A stretch of 64,000 nucleotides of DNA from Bradyrhizobium sp. SZCCT0153 (GCF_018129995.1 NZ_JAFCKS010000003.1:310001-374000); one strand, 5' to 3'. Counted from the stretch's first letter, positions 1 to 8,843 are shown. Notes: generated by a model from the letters alone, not told the origin. Translations and numbers: made by a program.

Positions 1-323
1 TCGAAGAACTTCTCGTTGAACCAGGCCATCAGCCGGCGCACCTCGACGCGCTCGCCGATCGTTTCCGGCATCAGCCGCTTGGGGCCCATGTCGTGCCCAT
101 AGGACTCGTCGACATATTCGGCGATGATCGCCGCGCCCGGGATAGGCGGCTGCTCGTCGTCCACCAGCACGGGCGTCGCGCCCGCCGCATTGAGCAGCAG
201 AAAGGCTTCGCGCCGCTCCCAGCTGCGCTCTTCAACCAGCTTCAGGTCGAGCCCGTATTCTCCCGCGATCAGGCGGATGAACCGCGAATGCGGACAGAAC
301 GGATGATGAAACAGCGTAAACAT
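1..323 (-). CDS. Glutathione S-transferase family protein (C-terminus outside window)
   Basis: The visible 107 N-terminal residues form a thioredoxin-like GST N-domain. It begins with a beta strand, followed by an FCPHS motif at residues 9-13 (Cys10 where the active Ser/Cys/Tyr normally sits), then an ATPVL segment with the cis-Pro typical of glutathione binding and an AAIIAEYVDE stretch that corresponds to the glutathione-contacting turn and helix 3. The ATG at 323 is the natural start. The C-terminal all-alpha domain lies beyond base 1, so the subclass cannot be assigned. The Cys-Pro-His-Ser motif could also suit a glutaredoxin-like or omega-type GST. The gene is divergent from uppP, with a palindrome in between at 339-363. 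Confidence 0.8.
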   Translation of the reverse strand, partial: MFTLFHHPFCPHSRFIRLIAGEYGLDLKLVEERSWERREAFLLLNAAGATPVLVDDEQPPIPGAAIIAEYVDESYGHDMGPKRLMPETIGERVEVRRLMAWFNEKFF

Positions 324-338
324 GAAGCCTTTGACTAT

Positions 339-363
339 TTGATGGTGCTTAAGAATCCATCAA
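339..363. promoter_or_regulatory. Palindrome between divergent GST gene and uppP
   Basis: TTGATGG, 11 bases, CCATCAA: a perfect 7-bp inverted repeat, with CTTAAG near its middle. It lies 16 bases upstream of the GST start and 130 bases upstream of the chosen uppP start. The size and position suit a dimeric repressor site. The regulator is unknown and the site does not match the FNR/FixK consensus. Confidence 0.35.
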
Positions 364-492
364 TGTTTGTGCGGCGCCACACTAGTCCTTCAAAACCGCG
401 AAGCAAGGGTGCGATGCCGCATTTTGCGATTGCGGGAAAGAGGCGGATGGGCGAGAAGAGCCCCGTTTTTCCAGCGGAAATGGACCGTAAAT

Positions 493-1299
493 ATGTCAGA
501 TGCAATACGGGCAGTGATCCTCGGCATCATCGAGGGTGTGACCGAGTTCCTTCCCGTGTCCTCGACCGGTCACCTGCTGCTTGCGGAGCGCTTCTTCCAT
601 CTCGGCGAGGGCGCGTTCTGGGATTCGTTTACGGTTCTGATCCAGCTCGGCGCGATCCTCGCGATCGTCGTGTTGTACTTCAAGAAATTGTGGGACGTCG
701 CGATCGGCATGTTCACGGGCGACGCCGATGCGCGCCGCTTCGTGATCGGCGTGCTGGTGGCGTTCCTGCCCGCTGTCATCGTCGGTCTCGTCGCCGGCAA
801 ATACATCAAGAGCATGCTGTTCAATCCATGGGTGGTCTGCTTCTCGCTGATCGTCGGCGGCGCCATCCTGCTCTGGGTCGATCGGCTCGATTTCAAGGCG
901 CGTGAGCACGACGCCACCCGGTTTCCGCTGCTGATGTATCTCTATATCGGCATCGCGCAGTGCGTGGCGATGATCCCGGGCGTGTCGCGCTCCGGCGCCA
1001 GCATCGTGGCGGCGATGTTCCTGGGTGCCGACAAGCGCGCGGCGGCGGAGTTCTCGTTCTTCCTCGCCATCCCCACCATGATCGGCGCGTTCGCCTACGA
1101 TTTCTACAAGAACCGCTCCGAAATGACGATGGACCACATCGGCGTCGTCGCGATCGGCTTCGTGGTGTCGTTCATTACCGCGATCATCGTGGTGAAGACG
1201 TTTTTGTCCTACGTCACCCGCCACGGCTTCGTGGTGTTCGCCTGGTGGCGCGTCATCGTCGGCACGCTCGGCCTGATCGCGCTGGCGCTCGGCCGCTAG
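493..1299 (+). CDS. uppP: Undecaprenyl-diphosphatase UppP (BacA)
   Basis: A 268-residue integral membrane phosphatase that recycles undecaprenyl diphosphate to the monophosphate carrier used for peptidoglycan and other surface polymers; in this family it confers bacitracin resistance. The N-terminus has the EGxTEFLPVSSTGHL signature (Glu14, Glu17, SSTGH) and a PGVSRSGA motif at residues 162-169 containing the catalytic Arg166. Several hydrophobic helices follow. The frame is open upstream to 367, but the family N-terminus (MSDAIRAVILG) and usual length of about 270 fit the ATG at 493. Convergent with the following epimerase-like gene. Confidence 0.95.
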   Translation: MSDAIRAVILGIIEGVTEFLPVSSTGHLLLAERFFHLGEGAFWDSFTVLIQLGAILAIVVLYFKKLWDVAIGMFTGDADARRFVIGVLVAFLPAVIVGLVAGKYIKSMLFNPWVVCFSLIVGGAILLWVDRLDFKAREHDATRFPLLMYLYIGIAQCVAMIPGVSRSGASIVAAMFLGADKRAAAEFSFFLAIPTMIGAFAYDFYKNRSEMTMDHIGVVAIGFVVSFITAIIVVKTFLSYVTRHGFVVFAWWRVIVGTLGLIALALGR

Positions 1300-1345
1300 A
1301 GGTCGAACGGGCCGCCGCGCCCGCGAACGGCGAGGCGAAGAGACC

Positions 1346-2311
1346 CTACGCGCTCTTGCGCTGGAATTGCCCGGCGGCGCGGAAGCGCCAGAGATATTGC
1401 GGGGCGATGGCTTCCATCGAATCGGCGGTGATGCCGAGACCTTCCAGCGTCAGGCCGGCGGCCTTGGCCGCATCCGACACGACATTGTCGCGCTCGAGCA
1501 GCGTGACCTGGTCAGGCGTCAGCTTGAACGCGCCCGGCGCGAATTGCAGGAAGTTGGCCTTGAAGCGGGCGAGCCCGAACGGCAGCGGCACCAGCATCCG
1601 CTCGCGGTCGGCGATCTCCAGGATGGCTTCGATGATCTCGCGCATGGTCAGGACTTCCGGCCCGCCGAGCTCGTAGGTCGCGCCCGGCCTGGCCTTGCCG
1701 TCGACGGCATCGGCGATCGCGGTGGCGACGTCGCCGACATAGACCGGCTGCATCCGGGTCGTCCCGCCGATCAGCGGCAGCACCGGCGACATCCGCGCCA
1801 GCGCCGCGAAACGGTTGGTGAACTGGTCCTCGGGGCCGAACACCACGGAGGGACGGAAGATCGTCGCCGACGGCACCGCGGCCAGCACCGCGGCCTCGCC
1901 GGCCGCCTTGGCCCTGGCGTAGTGCGAGGGCGATTCCGCGTCGGCGCCGATCGCCGAGACGTGCACCAGGCGCGCACCTGCCGCAGCGGTGGCCTTGGCC
2001 ACGGCCTCGGCGCCCTTGGCCTGCACCGCGTCAAACGTCTGCGCGCCGCCCTCGGCGAGGATGCCGACCAGGTTGATCACGACATGCGAATCACGCAGCG
2101 CCGCCTCGACCGAGGCCGGATAGCGCAGGTTGGCCTGGACGGTGTGGACCTGCCCGACCTTGCCGGAGGGCTGGAGGTATCCGGCTAGTTCCGGCCGCCG
2201 CACGGCGACCCGGACCCGATAGTCGCGCCGGCACAGCGCGCGGACGACATTCCGGCCCAAAAACCCCGATCCGCCGAAAACCGTGACGAGAGTTTCCAGA
2301 TTCGATGCCAT
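1346..2311 (-). CDS. Complex I NDUFA9-like NAD(P)-dependent epimerase/dehydratase family protein
   Basis: A 321-residue extended short-chain dehydrogenase-like protein. Rossmann motif GGSGFLG at residues 13-19, preceded by the first beta strand. A GATYELGGPEVLTMREI segment is typical of the NDUFA9/YbjT group, which binds NADPH but usually lacks an active YxxxK pair. In alphaproteobacteria such proteins are annotated as complex I NDUFA9 subunit family; whether this one is a complex I assembly subunit or a free enzyme cannot be told from sequence. The frame is open to 2404, but ATG 2311 places the Rossmann fold at the normal distance from the start. Confidence 0.85.
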   Translation of the reverse strand: MASNLETLVTVFGGSGFLGRNVVRALCRRDYRVRVAVRRPELAGYLQPSGKVGQVHTVQANLRYPASVEAALRDSHVVINLVGILAEGGAQTFDAVQAKGAEAVAKATAAAGARLVHVSAIGADAESPSHYARAKAAGEAAVLAAVPSATIFRPSVVFGPEDQFTNRFAALARMSPVLPLIGGTTRMQPVYVGDVATAIADAVDGKARPGATYELGGPEVLTMREIIEAILEIADRERMLVPLPFGLARFKANFLQFAPGAFKLTPDQVTLLERDNVVSDAAKAAGLTLEGLGITADSMEAIAPQYLWRFRAAGQFQRKSA

Positions 2312-2459
2312 GGGATCCATTCCTGCGGGAAGACTGCGTGTTATCAGGCTTGTATCGGGCCGGTTTGCGATGCGCAATCCGCATCCCCAGCCCGGGGCAC
2401 GCATGAATTGACAACGGCGTCACTGAACCGTAGTAACCGCCTCCGTGCCCAACCGGCAT

Positions 2460-2546
<87 letters not shown>

Positions 2547-2617
2547 TCTTTGGCACTGTTTCCCGTTCGATTCTCCCCTTGGGGGATGCTCCGCACGGTG
2601 TGTCGCAGTGTCGCGAC

Positions 2618-2672
2618 GTCTTGTCGTAAGGTCTTGGTCGCAACGTCTTGATCGTAAGGTCTTGATCGCACC
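2618..2672. repeat. Four tandem copies of a ~14-bp repeat
   Basis: Four near-identical units start at 2618, 2631, 2645 and 2659, consensus GTCTTGRTCGYAAS (the first unit is 13 bp). They lie in the 295-base gap between tRNA-Leu and the ribonuclease D gene. I see no gene in this gap; small frames running through it have no recognisable domain. Confidence 0.8.
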
Positions 2673-2841
2673 GCGACATGCGCGATGCGATCGACGTCGT
2701 CGCTTTTTTCACCCGTTTGATCTGGTCGCTCCGTCGCGGACGCCCGTGCTTGCGCGGCCGGGCTGCAATGGGTACATCGCGGGCAATCCGAATTAGCCTA
2801 TTGTGCCGACGCAACCGATTCGCTCGAGGTTTTGAAACGCC

Positions 2842-3456
2842 ATGACCGTACGCCTGCATCGCGGCGACCTGCCGGACCTCTCCCGCTACACCGGAGCGGT
2901 GGCGATCGACACCGAGACCATGGGCCTGAACCCGCACCGCGACCGGCTCTGCGTGGTGCAGCTCTCGCCCGGCGACGGCAGCGCCGACGTGGTGCAGATC
3001 CCCAAGGGCCACACCGATGCGCCGAACTTGAAGGCCCTGCTGGCCAATCCCGCCAACACGAAAATCTTCCACTTCGCGCGGTTCGACGTCGCAGTGCTGT
3101 ACCAGACCTTCGGCGTCATGACCGGGCCGATCTACTGCACCAAGATCGCCTCCCGCCTGACCCGCACCTATACCGACCGCCACGGCCTCAAGGACCTCGT
3201 GCGCGAGGTGCTCAATGTCGACCTCTCCAAGCAGCAGCAATCCAGCGACTGGGGCGCCGACAGCCTGACCGAGCCGCAGCTCGCCTACGCCGCCTCCGAC
3301 GTGCTGCATCTGCACGGCTTGCGCGAGCGGCTCGATGCCATGCTGGTGCGCGAGGGCCGCGCCGCGCTGGCAAAGGCCTGTTTCGACTTCCTGCCGACCC
3401 GCGCCTTGCTCGATCTCCAGGGCTGGGCCGAAGAGGACATTTTTGCGCATTCCTGA
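2842..3456 (+). CDS. rnd: Ribonuclease D family 3'-5' exoribonuclease (short form)
   Basis: A 204-residue DEDDy exonuclease. The Exo I motif has Asp23 and Glu25 (AIDTET), Exo II has Asp82 (FHFARFDVAVL), and Exo III has Tyr149 and Asp153 (YAASDVLHLHGL). E. coli RNase D is about 375 residues because it adds HRDC domains; this protein is the catalytic domain alone, as is common in alphaproteobacteria. Likely role: 3' trimming of tRNA precursors or other small RNAs, inferred from the family. It stands alone downstream of tRNA-Leu. Confidence 0.9.
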   Translation: MTVRLHRGDLPDLSRYTGAVAIDTETMGLNPHRDRLCVVQLSPGDGSADVVQIPKGHTDAPNLKALLANPANTKIFHFARFDVAVLYQTFGVMTGPIYCTKIASRLTRTYTDRHGLKDLVREVLNVDLSKQQQSSDWGADSLTEPQLAYAASDVLHLHGLRERLDAMLVREGRAALAKACFDFLPTRALLDLQGWAEEDIFAHS

Positions 3457-3601
3457 GCGGTTCGGCCGGCTGCTGAGGCGAGTTGCCGCCCCGTTTCGGA
3501 CACTTTCGTAACGGCCTGTCGCTGGCTGCATGTTTGGGCGTTGCCAGCTACAATGGGGCGACCTTCAACCGGACACGGCGAGCGACACCTCAGGAGCCCA
3601 G

Positions 3602-4333
3602 GTGAATTCGGCCCATAATCCCACCTACGACGCCGCGCTTGCGGCGAAGTTTGCCAGCGCGGCGCGCCACAGCCGCCTGGTGCGGATTCTGCGCATTGCC
3701 GTGCCGGGCGCGGTGCTGTTGTCCCTGGCCGCCATTCTCGGCGTCTCGATCTTCAATCCGTTCCGCATGCTGATGCCGAAACTGCCGCTCGATTCCGGAA
3801 ACATGGTGGTGTCAGGCACCAAGATCACGATGGAATCGCCGCACATGGCCGGCTTCACCCCGGACCAGCGGCCCTACGAGCTCTGGGCCAAGACGGCAAC
3901 GCAGGACATCACCGATCCCGATCACGTCGATCTTCACGACCTGCGCGCCAAGGTGCTGATGGAAGATCAATCCACCCTGTTCCTGGACGCCCGTACCGGC
4001 CGCTTCGACAACAAGCAGCAGCAGCTCGACCTGCACAAGGACATCTTCCTGCGCACCTCGACCGGCTACGAGGCGCGGCTGAACTCCGCCTTCGTCGACA
4101 TGGGCAAGGGCACGGTCTCCTCGGACGAGCATGTCGACGTCAAGCTGACCAACGGCACGCTGACCGCCGATCGGCTGCGGATCACGGAAGGCGGCGACGT
4201 CATTCGCTTCGAGGGCAACGTCGTGATGCACCTGGACAAGCTGGACGACCCCGCCGTTCAGCCTGCACCGCCCGAGCCCGCGCCGCCGGTGAAGACGCGT
4301 ACGCCCCAGAACAAGTCTGCCAATTCAAAGTGA
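3602..4333 (+). CDS. lptC: LPS export ABC transporter periplasmic protein LptC
   Basis: A 243-residue protein with one transmembrane helix (about residues 28-50) followed by a periplasmic OstA-like beta domain (residues about 60-225) and a Pro-rich tail. LptC links the LptBFG transporter to LptA in moving lipopolysaccharide across the periplasm. The GTG at 3602 is chosen because an AGGAG at 3590-3594 sits 7 bases upstream; the frame upstream to 3530 has no family-like sequence. The stop overlaps the GTGA at the start of lptA, so the two are probably translationally coupled. Confidence 0.88.
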   Translation: MNSAHNPTYDAALAAKFASAARHSRLVRILRIAVPGAVLLSLAAILGVSIFNPFRMLMPKLPLDSGNMVVSGTKITMESPHMAGFTPDQRPYELWAKTATQDITDPDHVDLHDLRAKVLMEDQSTLFLDARTGRFDNKQQQLDLHKDIFLRTSTGYEARLNSAFVDMGKGTVSSDEHVDVKLTNGTLTADRLRITEGGDVIRFEGNVVMHLDKLDDPAVQPAPPEPAPPVKTRTPQNKSANSK

Positions 4334-4338
4334 TTTTC

Positions 4339-5049
4339 ATGGCTCCTTTTTTCTCGCGCAACGATAACAAGCGGCGCGCCATCGGCAGCGTCGCCGCGCT
4401 CGCCGTCGGCGTCGTGCTGGCCGGTGCGGCAACCGCGCAGAGCACGATGCAAGGCGTGCCGAACGCGATGCAGGGTTTTTCGCAGAACCGCGACCAGCCG
4501 ATCCAGATCGAAGCCGCCTCGCTTGAGATGCGCGACAAGAAGAAGGAAGCGACCTTCTCCGGCAATGTGAAGGTGATCCAGGGCGATACCACCATGACCT
4601 CGAAGACGCTGGTGGTGTTTTACGAGTCCGGCGGCGACAAGCCCGCCACGCCGCAGCCTGCGTCTGCCAAGGGTGCGAAGTCCGCGCCGATTCAGTCGGC
4701 GACGCCGGGTCCGGGCGGCAGTTCCTCGATCAAGCGGCTGGAAGCGCGCGGCAATGTCGTCGTTACCCAGAAGGACCAGGTGGTGACGGGCGAGACCGCC
4801 GTGTTCGACACCAAGACCAACCTCATCACCATGCTCGGCGGCGTGGTGCTGACGCAGTGCAAGAACGTGCTGCGCGGCGACCGGCTGGCGGTCGACATGA
4901 CCACGGGCGTGTCGCGTGTGGAATCCGACACCGGCCGGGTGCAGGCACTGCTGCCGCAGGGCGCCGGCAGCGAGTGCGGATCCGGCAGCCCGGCCAAGCC
5001 CGGCCCGGGCGCGCCTCTGCAATTGCCCGGCGCAAGTAAACCAAAGTAA
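4339..5049 (+). CDS. lptA: Lipopolysaccharide transport periplasmic protein LptA
   Basis: A 236-residue OstA/LptA family protein that forms the periplasmic bridge for lipopolysaccharide. The N-terminus is a signal peptide (basic KRR, hydrophobic core, then a likely cut near ATAQS). The next block starts PIQIEAASLEMRDKKKEATF, typical of the LptA beta-jellyroll. A low-complexity Pro/Ala/Lys insert (about residues 95-125) interrupts the repeats. A GTG at 4330 overlapping the lptC stop is an equally possible start; the ATG at 4339 gives a slightly shorter signal peptide. lptC-lptA-lptB-rpoN is a classic gene order. Confidence 0.87.
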   Translation: MAPFFSRNDNKRRAIGSVAALAVGVVLAGAATAQSTMQGVPNAMQGFSQNRDQPIQIEAASLEMRDKKKEATFSGNVKVIQGDTTMTSKTLVVFYESGGDKPATPQPASAKGAKSAPIQSATPGPGGSSSIKRLEARGNVVVTQKDQVVTGETAVFDTKTNLITMLGGVVLTQCKNVLRGDRLAVDMTTGVSRVESDTGRVQALLPQGAGSECGSGSPAKPGPGAPLQLPGASKPK

Positions 5050-5272
5050 CTTCAATAAGTTGGGCTGACGCCTCCCGATCCGAGGTTGAAGCTTGGCCGG
5101 CGAGACTGTATTTACCGCGAAGGGCTTTCGAAGCGGGGTCCGCCGCTTTTCGGGCGTGTTTCACTGGGCATGAGACATTCCTCAACTCATGCTGCGTCGG
5201 CAAAACGAAAGGCCGGCGCGGCAGATCGCGCGAATGTCGTTCAGGATCGTCGTGGAAGGCTAGAAGGCGGGG

Positions 5273-6271
5273 ATGGTCGATCTCTTCAGCATGTTCCGTC
5301 GGCGCCCCGCCAAGCGCGGCCGGCCAGGATTTGCGCGTCAGGATATCACCGCGCTCGGTGACGGCGTCGGGGGGCTCGTGCCCAGCCCTGTCAGGGACAC
5401 ACCGTCGATTGCCCGCGACCAGCCGATGCGTGCGCCGGATCAGTTCCAGACCGATTATCAGGCCGAGCCGCAGCGTGCGCAGGCGGCTCACCCCGCCAGG
5501 TCGGCCACCAGGCCCAATGGCGCCGGCGGGCCCCAGCTCCTGAAGCGGCCGGGCTACCTCGCTGTGCATAGCGTGGAAAAGAGCTTCGGTAGCCGCAAGG
5601 TGGTGCGCGGTGTCAGCATCTACGTGCGCCGCGGTGAAGCGGTCGGCCTGCTCGGTCCGAACGGCGCCGGCAAGACCACCGTGTTCTACATGATCACCGG
5701 CCTGATCAAGCCCGATCGCGGCGCGATCGAGCTCGACGGCCACGACGTCACCAAGCTGCCGATGTATCAGCGCGCGCGGCTCGGCATCGGCTATCTGCCG
5801 CAGGAAGCCTCGATCTTCCGCGGCCTCACCGTCGAGCAGAACATCCGCGCCGTGCTCGAAGTGGTCGAGCCGTCGCGCAAGAAGCGCGAGCAGCAGCTCG
5901 ACTCGCTGCTCGACGAATTCAACATCACGCGGCTGCGCAAATCGCCTTCGATCGCGCTGTCCGGCGGTGAGCGGCGCCGCGTCGAGATCGCGCGCGCGCT
6001 GGCGACGCGTCCGAACTACATGCTGCTCGACGAGCCTTTCGCGGGCATCGATCCGATCGCGGTCGGCGACATCCAGGATCTGGTCCGCCATCTCACCAAT
6101 CGCGGCATCGGCGTGCTGATCACCGACCACAATGTGCGCGAGACGCTGGGCCTCACCGATCGCGCCTATATCGTCTATGCCGGTGAAATCTTGACCGAGG
6201 GCAGCCCGGATGAGATCGTCGCTGATCCGGATGTGCGCCGCCTTTACCTTGGCGAGGAATTCCGCCTCTAG
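5273..6271 (+). CDS. lptB: LPS export ABC transporter ATP-binding protein LptB (with N-terminal extension)
   Basis: The ATPase of the LptBFG lipopolysaccharide extractor. The ABC domain starts near residue 95: Walker [10 protein letters not shown] at 128-136, Q-loop in YLPQEAS, signature LSGGE at 229-233, Walker B MLLDEP at 250-255, and a downstream H-loop His in TDHNVRET. The protein has 332 residues, while LptB of most bacteria has about 240; the surplus is a roughly 90-residue, Arg/Pro/Gln-rich, probably disordered N-terminal extension starting with [11 protein letters not shown]. The ATG at 5273 has a GGCGGGG upstream. A later start near residue 90 would give a normal LptB but I see no good start codon there. 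Confidence 0.93.
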   Translation: MVDLFSMFRRRPAKRGRPGFARQDITALGDGVGGLVPSPVRDTPSIARDQPMRAPDQFQTDYQAEPQRAQAAHPARSATRPNGAGGPQLLKRPGYLAVHSVEKSFGSRKVVRGVSIYVRRGEAVGLLGPNGAGKTTVFYMITGLIKPDRGAIELDGHDVTKLPMYQRARLGIGYLPQEASIFRGLTVEQNIRAVLEVVEPSRKKREQQLDSLLDEFNITRLRKSPSIALSGGERRRVEIARALATRPNYMLLDEPFAGIDPIAVGDIQDLVRHLTNRGIGVLITDHNVRETLGLTDRAYIVYAGEILTEGSPDEIVADPDVRRLYLGEEFRL

Positions 6272-6343
6272 CCCATTTTTCCAATTCGTCAAGCCGTGTA
6301 CATCGGGCGCGGACTAGGATAAGCAAAAATCGGACCAACTTTT

Positions 6344-6360
6344 CGGGATCGGTTCTTGCT
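6344..6360 (+). promoter_or_regulatory. Possible sigma-54 site overlapping the rpoN translation start
   Basis: The motif has GG at 6346-6347 and GC at 6358-6359, exactly 10 bases apart, with TTGCT at the -12 side. It matches 10 of 13 defined positions of YTGGCACG-N4-TTGCW, although the -24 half is weak (CGGGATCG). The expected +1 would fall inside the rpoN coding sequence, so if it is real it would more likely act as a binding block (negative autoregulation) than as a productive promoter. Confidence 0.35.
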
Positions 6361-6362
6361 TC

Positions 6363-8006
6363 ATGGCGCTTTCGCAGAGATTAGAGTTCCGGCAATCGCA
6401 GTCGCTGGTCATGACGCCGCAGTTGATGCAGGCGATCAAGCTGCTGCAATTGTCCAATCTCGATCTCACGACATTCGTGGAAGAGGAACTCGAGCGTAAT
6501 CCGCTCCTGGAACGGGCCAACGACGAGCCCCCCGCGGGCGAGGCTCCCGCCGAGGCCCGCCAGTTCAGCGATGGCGAGGAGTCCGGCGGCCAGGGCGACG
6601 GACAGGGCGACGGACAGGGCGATGACGGCTTTGGCGGCAGCGGCGAGGCCTTCGAGCCGGGCCAGGAAGACTGGATGAACAAGGATCTCGGCACCCGCGC
6701 CGAGATCGAGCAGACCCTGGACACCGGCCTCGACAACGTCTTCTCCGAAGAGCCGGCCGAGGCTGCCGCCCGCAACGCCCAGGACGTGGCGCCGACCACC
6801 TATACGGAATGGGGCGGCGGCGCCTCCGGCGACGAGGACTACAATCTCGAAGCCTTCGTCGCCGCGGAAACCACGCTCCGCGACCATCTGGCCGAGCAGC
6901 TTTCGGTCGCCTTCGCCGGCCCTGCCCAGCGCATGATCGGCCAGTACCTGATCGACCTCGTCGACGAGGCCGGCTATTTGCCGCCCGATCTCGGCCAGGC
7001 CGCCCAGCGCCTTGGCGCCCCGCAGCAGGACATCGAGGCCGTTCTTGCCGTGCTGCAAAAATTCGATCCGCCCGGCGTTTGCGCGCGCAATTTGAGCGAA
7101 TGCCTGGCGATCCAGCTCCGCGAACTCGATCGCTACGACCCGGCGATGCAGGCGCTGGTCGAGCATCTCGATCTGCTCGCCAAGCGCGACGTCGCCTCGT
7201 TGCGCAAGCTGTGCGGTGTCGACGACGAGGACATCGCCGACATGATCGGCGAGATCCGCCGGCTCAATCCCAAGCCCGGCATGAAGTTCGGCTCGGCCCG
7301 TTTGCAGACCATGGTGCCTGACGTCTATGTCCGCCCGGGTCCGGACGGCGGCTGGCATGTCGAGCTCAACAGCGACACCTTGCCGCGCGTGCTGGTCAAC
7401 CAGACCTATTATTCCGAGCTGTCGAAGAAGATCGGCAAGGACGGCGACAAGTCCTATTTCACCGACGCGCTCCAGAACGCGACCTGGCTGGTGCGAGCGC
7501 TCGACCAACGCGCCCGCACCATCCTGAAAGTCGCAACCGAGATCGTGCGCCAGCAGGACGGCTTCTTCACCCACGGCGTGGCGCATCTGCGGCCGCTTAA
7601 CCTGAAGGCCGTCGCCGACGCCATCCAGATGCATGAATCCACGGTGTCGCGCGTCACCGCCAACAAATACATGGCGACCAATCGCGGCACGTTCGAGCTG
7701 AAATATTTCTTCACGGCCTCGATCGCGTCGGCCGACGGCGGCGAGGCGCATTCGGCCGAAGCCGTGCGCCACCACATCAAGCAGCTGATCGATTCGGAAG
7801 CACCTGCCGCGATCCTGTCGGACGACACCATCGTGGAACGCTTGCGCGCCTCGGGCATTGATATTGCCCGCCGCACGGTCGCGAAGTACCGCGAAGCCAT
7901 GCGCATTCCATCCTCGGTGCAACGCCGTCGCGACAAGCAGAGCGCTCTTGGTAACGTCCTCTCCAACGCAATGCCCGATCGCTCCCGCAACCCCGAGCCG
8001 GCCTGA
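6363..8006 (+). CDS. rpoN: RNA polymerase sigma-54 factor RpoN
   Basis: A 547-residue sigma-54 that directs RNA polymerase to -24/-12 promoters, with activation by enhancer-binding ATPases. Region I is the Gln/Leu-rich N-terminus (MTPQLMQAIKLLQLS at about 17-31). Region II is acidic and includes a GQGDGQGDGQGDD stretch encoded by a 12-bp DNA repeat. Region III carries the core-binding part and the HTH (AIQMHESTVSRVTANKYM), and the RpoN box ARRTVAKYRE is at 502-511. The position after lptB and before hpf-ptsN is conserved in proteobacteria. B. japonicum has two rpoN genes; this context suits the copy outside the FixK2-controlled one (from memory). Confidence 0.97.
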   Translation: MALSQRLEFRQSQSLVMTPQLMQAIKLLQLSNLDLTTFVEEELERNPLLERANDEPPAGEAPAEARQFSDGEESGGQGDGQGDGQGDDGFGGSGEAFEPGQEDWMNKDLGTRAEIEQTLDTGLDNVFSEEPAEAAARNAQDVAPTTYTEWGGGASGDEDYNLEAFVAAETTLRDHLAEQLSVAFAGPAQRMIGQYLIDLVDEAGYLPPDLGQAAQRLGAPQQDIEAVLAVLQKFDPPGVCARNLSECLAIQLRELDRYDPAMQALVEHLDLLAKRDVASLRKLCGVDDEDIADMIGEIRRLNPKPGMKFGSARLQTMVPDVYVRPGPDGGWHVELNSDTLPRVLVNQTYYSELSKKIGKDGDKSYFTDALQNATWLVRALDQRARTILKVATEIVRQQDGFFTHGVAHLRPLNLKAVADAIQMHESTVSRVTANKYMATNRGTFELKYFFTASIASADGGEAHSAEAVRHHIKQLIDSEAPAAILSDDTIVERLRASGIDIARRTVAKYREAMRIPSSVQRRRDKQSALGNVLSNAMPDRSRNPEPA

Positions 8007-8064
8007 TTGCGCTGGCGCGAAATCGCGCTACTCTCCTTCCCCCATTCGCGACCGATCCAAGCAC

Positions 8065-8113
8065 GCGCATGATCCGGAAAAGTGTGAAGCGGTTTTTCGA
8101 ACGGATCACGCGC
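8065..8113. repeat. Imperfect palindromic intergenic repeat
   Basis: GCGCATGATCCG pairs with CGGATCACGCGC (one G-T mismatch) around a centre containing GAAAAGTGTGAAGCGG. It lies in the rpoN-hpf gap. I recognise this type of sequence as a dispersed element common in Bradyrhizobium intergenic regions; that is recollection rather than a search. In RNA it would form a hairpin and may affect hpf readthrough. Confidence 0.6.
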
Positions 8114-8176
8114 AGGGAACAACCCCGGCTGCGATGACGCGTCGTCGCAGCGGGCGCAAACCAAGCGAGGCATCAC

Positions 8177-8776
8177 ATGACTCTTCGGATTTCGGGCAAG
8201 AGCGTCAGCGTCGGCGAGGCCTTGCGCGGCCGCGTGACCGACCGGACCGAAGAGGTCCTGCGTAAATATTTCGACGGCAATTATTCCGGCCACATCACGC
8301 TCAGCAAGGACGGCTTCGGCTTCCGCACCGACTGTGCGCTGCACCTCGATTCCGGAATCACGCTGGAAGCCGATTCGAACGCGCCGGACGCCTATGCCAG
8401 CGCCGACCAGGCGCTGCTGATGATCGAGAAGCGGCTCAAGCGCTACAAGAGCCGGCTCAAGGACCGCTCCGCCCGCAAGGCCCATGTCGCCTCCGCCGCG
8501 CTCGCGGCCATGGATGCCACGAGCTACGTGCTGGAAGCGCCGGGCGAGGGTGAGGACGAGGAAGAGGTCACCGGCTACAGCCCCGTCATCATTGCCGAGG
8601 CCACCACCGCCCTGAAACCGCTGTCGGTGAGCGAGGCCGTCATGGAGCTCGACCTCAGCGGAGCGCCCTGCCTGGTATTCCAGCATGGTTCCAGCGGCCG
8701 GGTGAACATCATTTACCGCCGCGCCGACGGCAATGTGGGCTGGATCGACCCGCCGGGGGCCAAACCGGACGGCTAG
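8177..8776 (+). CDS. hpf: Ribosome hibernation-promoting factor, long form (HPF/RaiA)
   Basis: A 199-residue protein. Residues about 1-105 are the S30AE/RaiA domain (starts MTLRISGKSVSVGEALRGRV, later YASADQALLMIEKRLKRYKSRLKD), which binds in the 30S decoding groove. Residues about 140-197 are the C-terminal dimerisation domain of long HPF (GAPCLVFQHGSSGRVNIIYRR), used to pair ribosomes into 100S dimers in stationary phase. A linker rich in Glu joins them. The gene lies between rpoN and ptsN, the standard order. Confidence 0.93.
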   Translation: MTLRISGKSVSVGEALRGRVTDRTEEVLRKYFDGNYSGHITLSKDGFGFRTDCALHLDSGITLEADSNAPDAYASADQALLMIEKRLKRYKSRLKDRSARKAHVASAALAAMDATSYVLEAPGEGEDEEEVTGYSPVIIAEATTALKPLSVSEAVMELDLSGAPCLVFQHGSSGRVNIIYRRADGNVGWIDPPGAKPDG

Positions 8777-8843
8777 GGCCGGAACCGGGCCCCGTAGCAT
8801 CCGCAGGCCTTAACAATGACCGGGGCAAAGCCGCACGCAGCAG

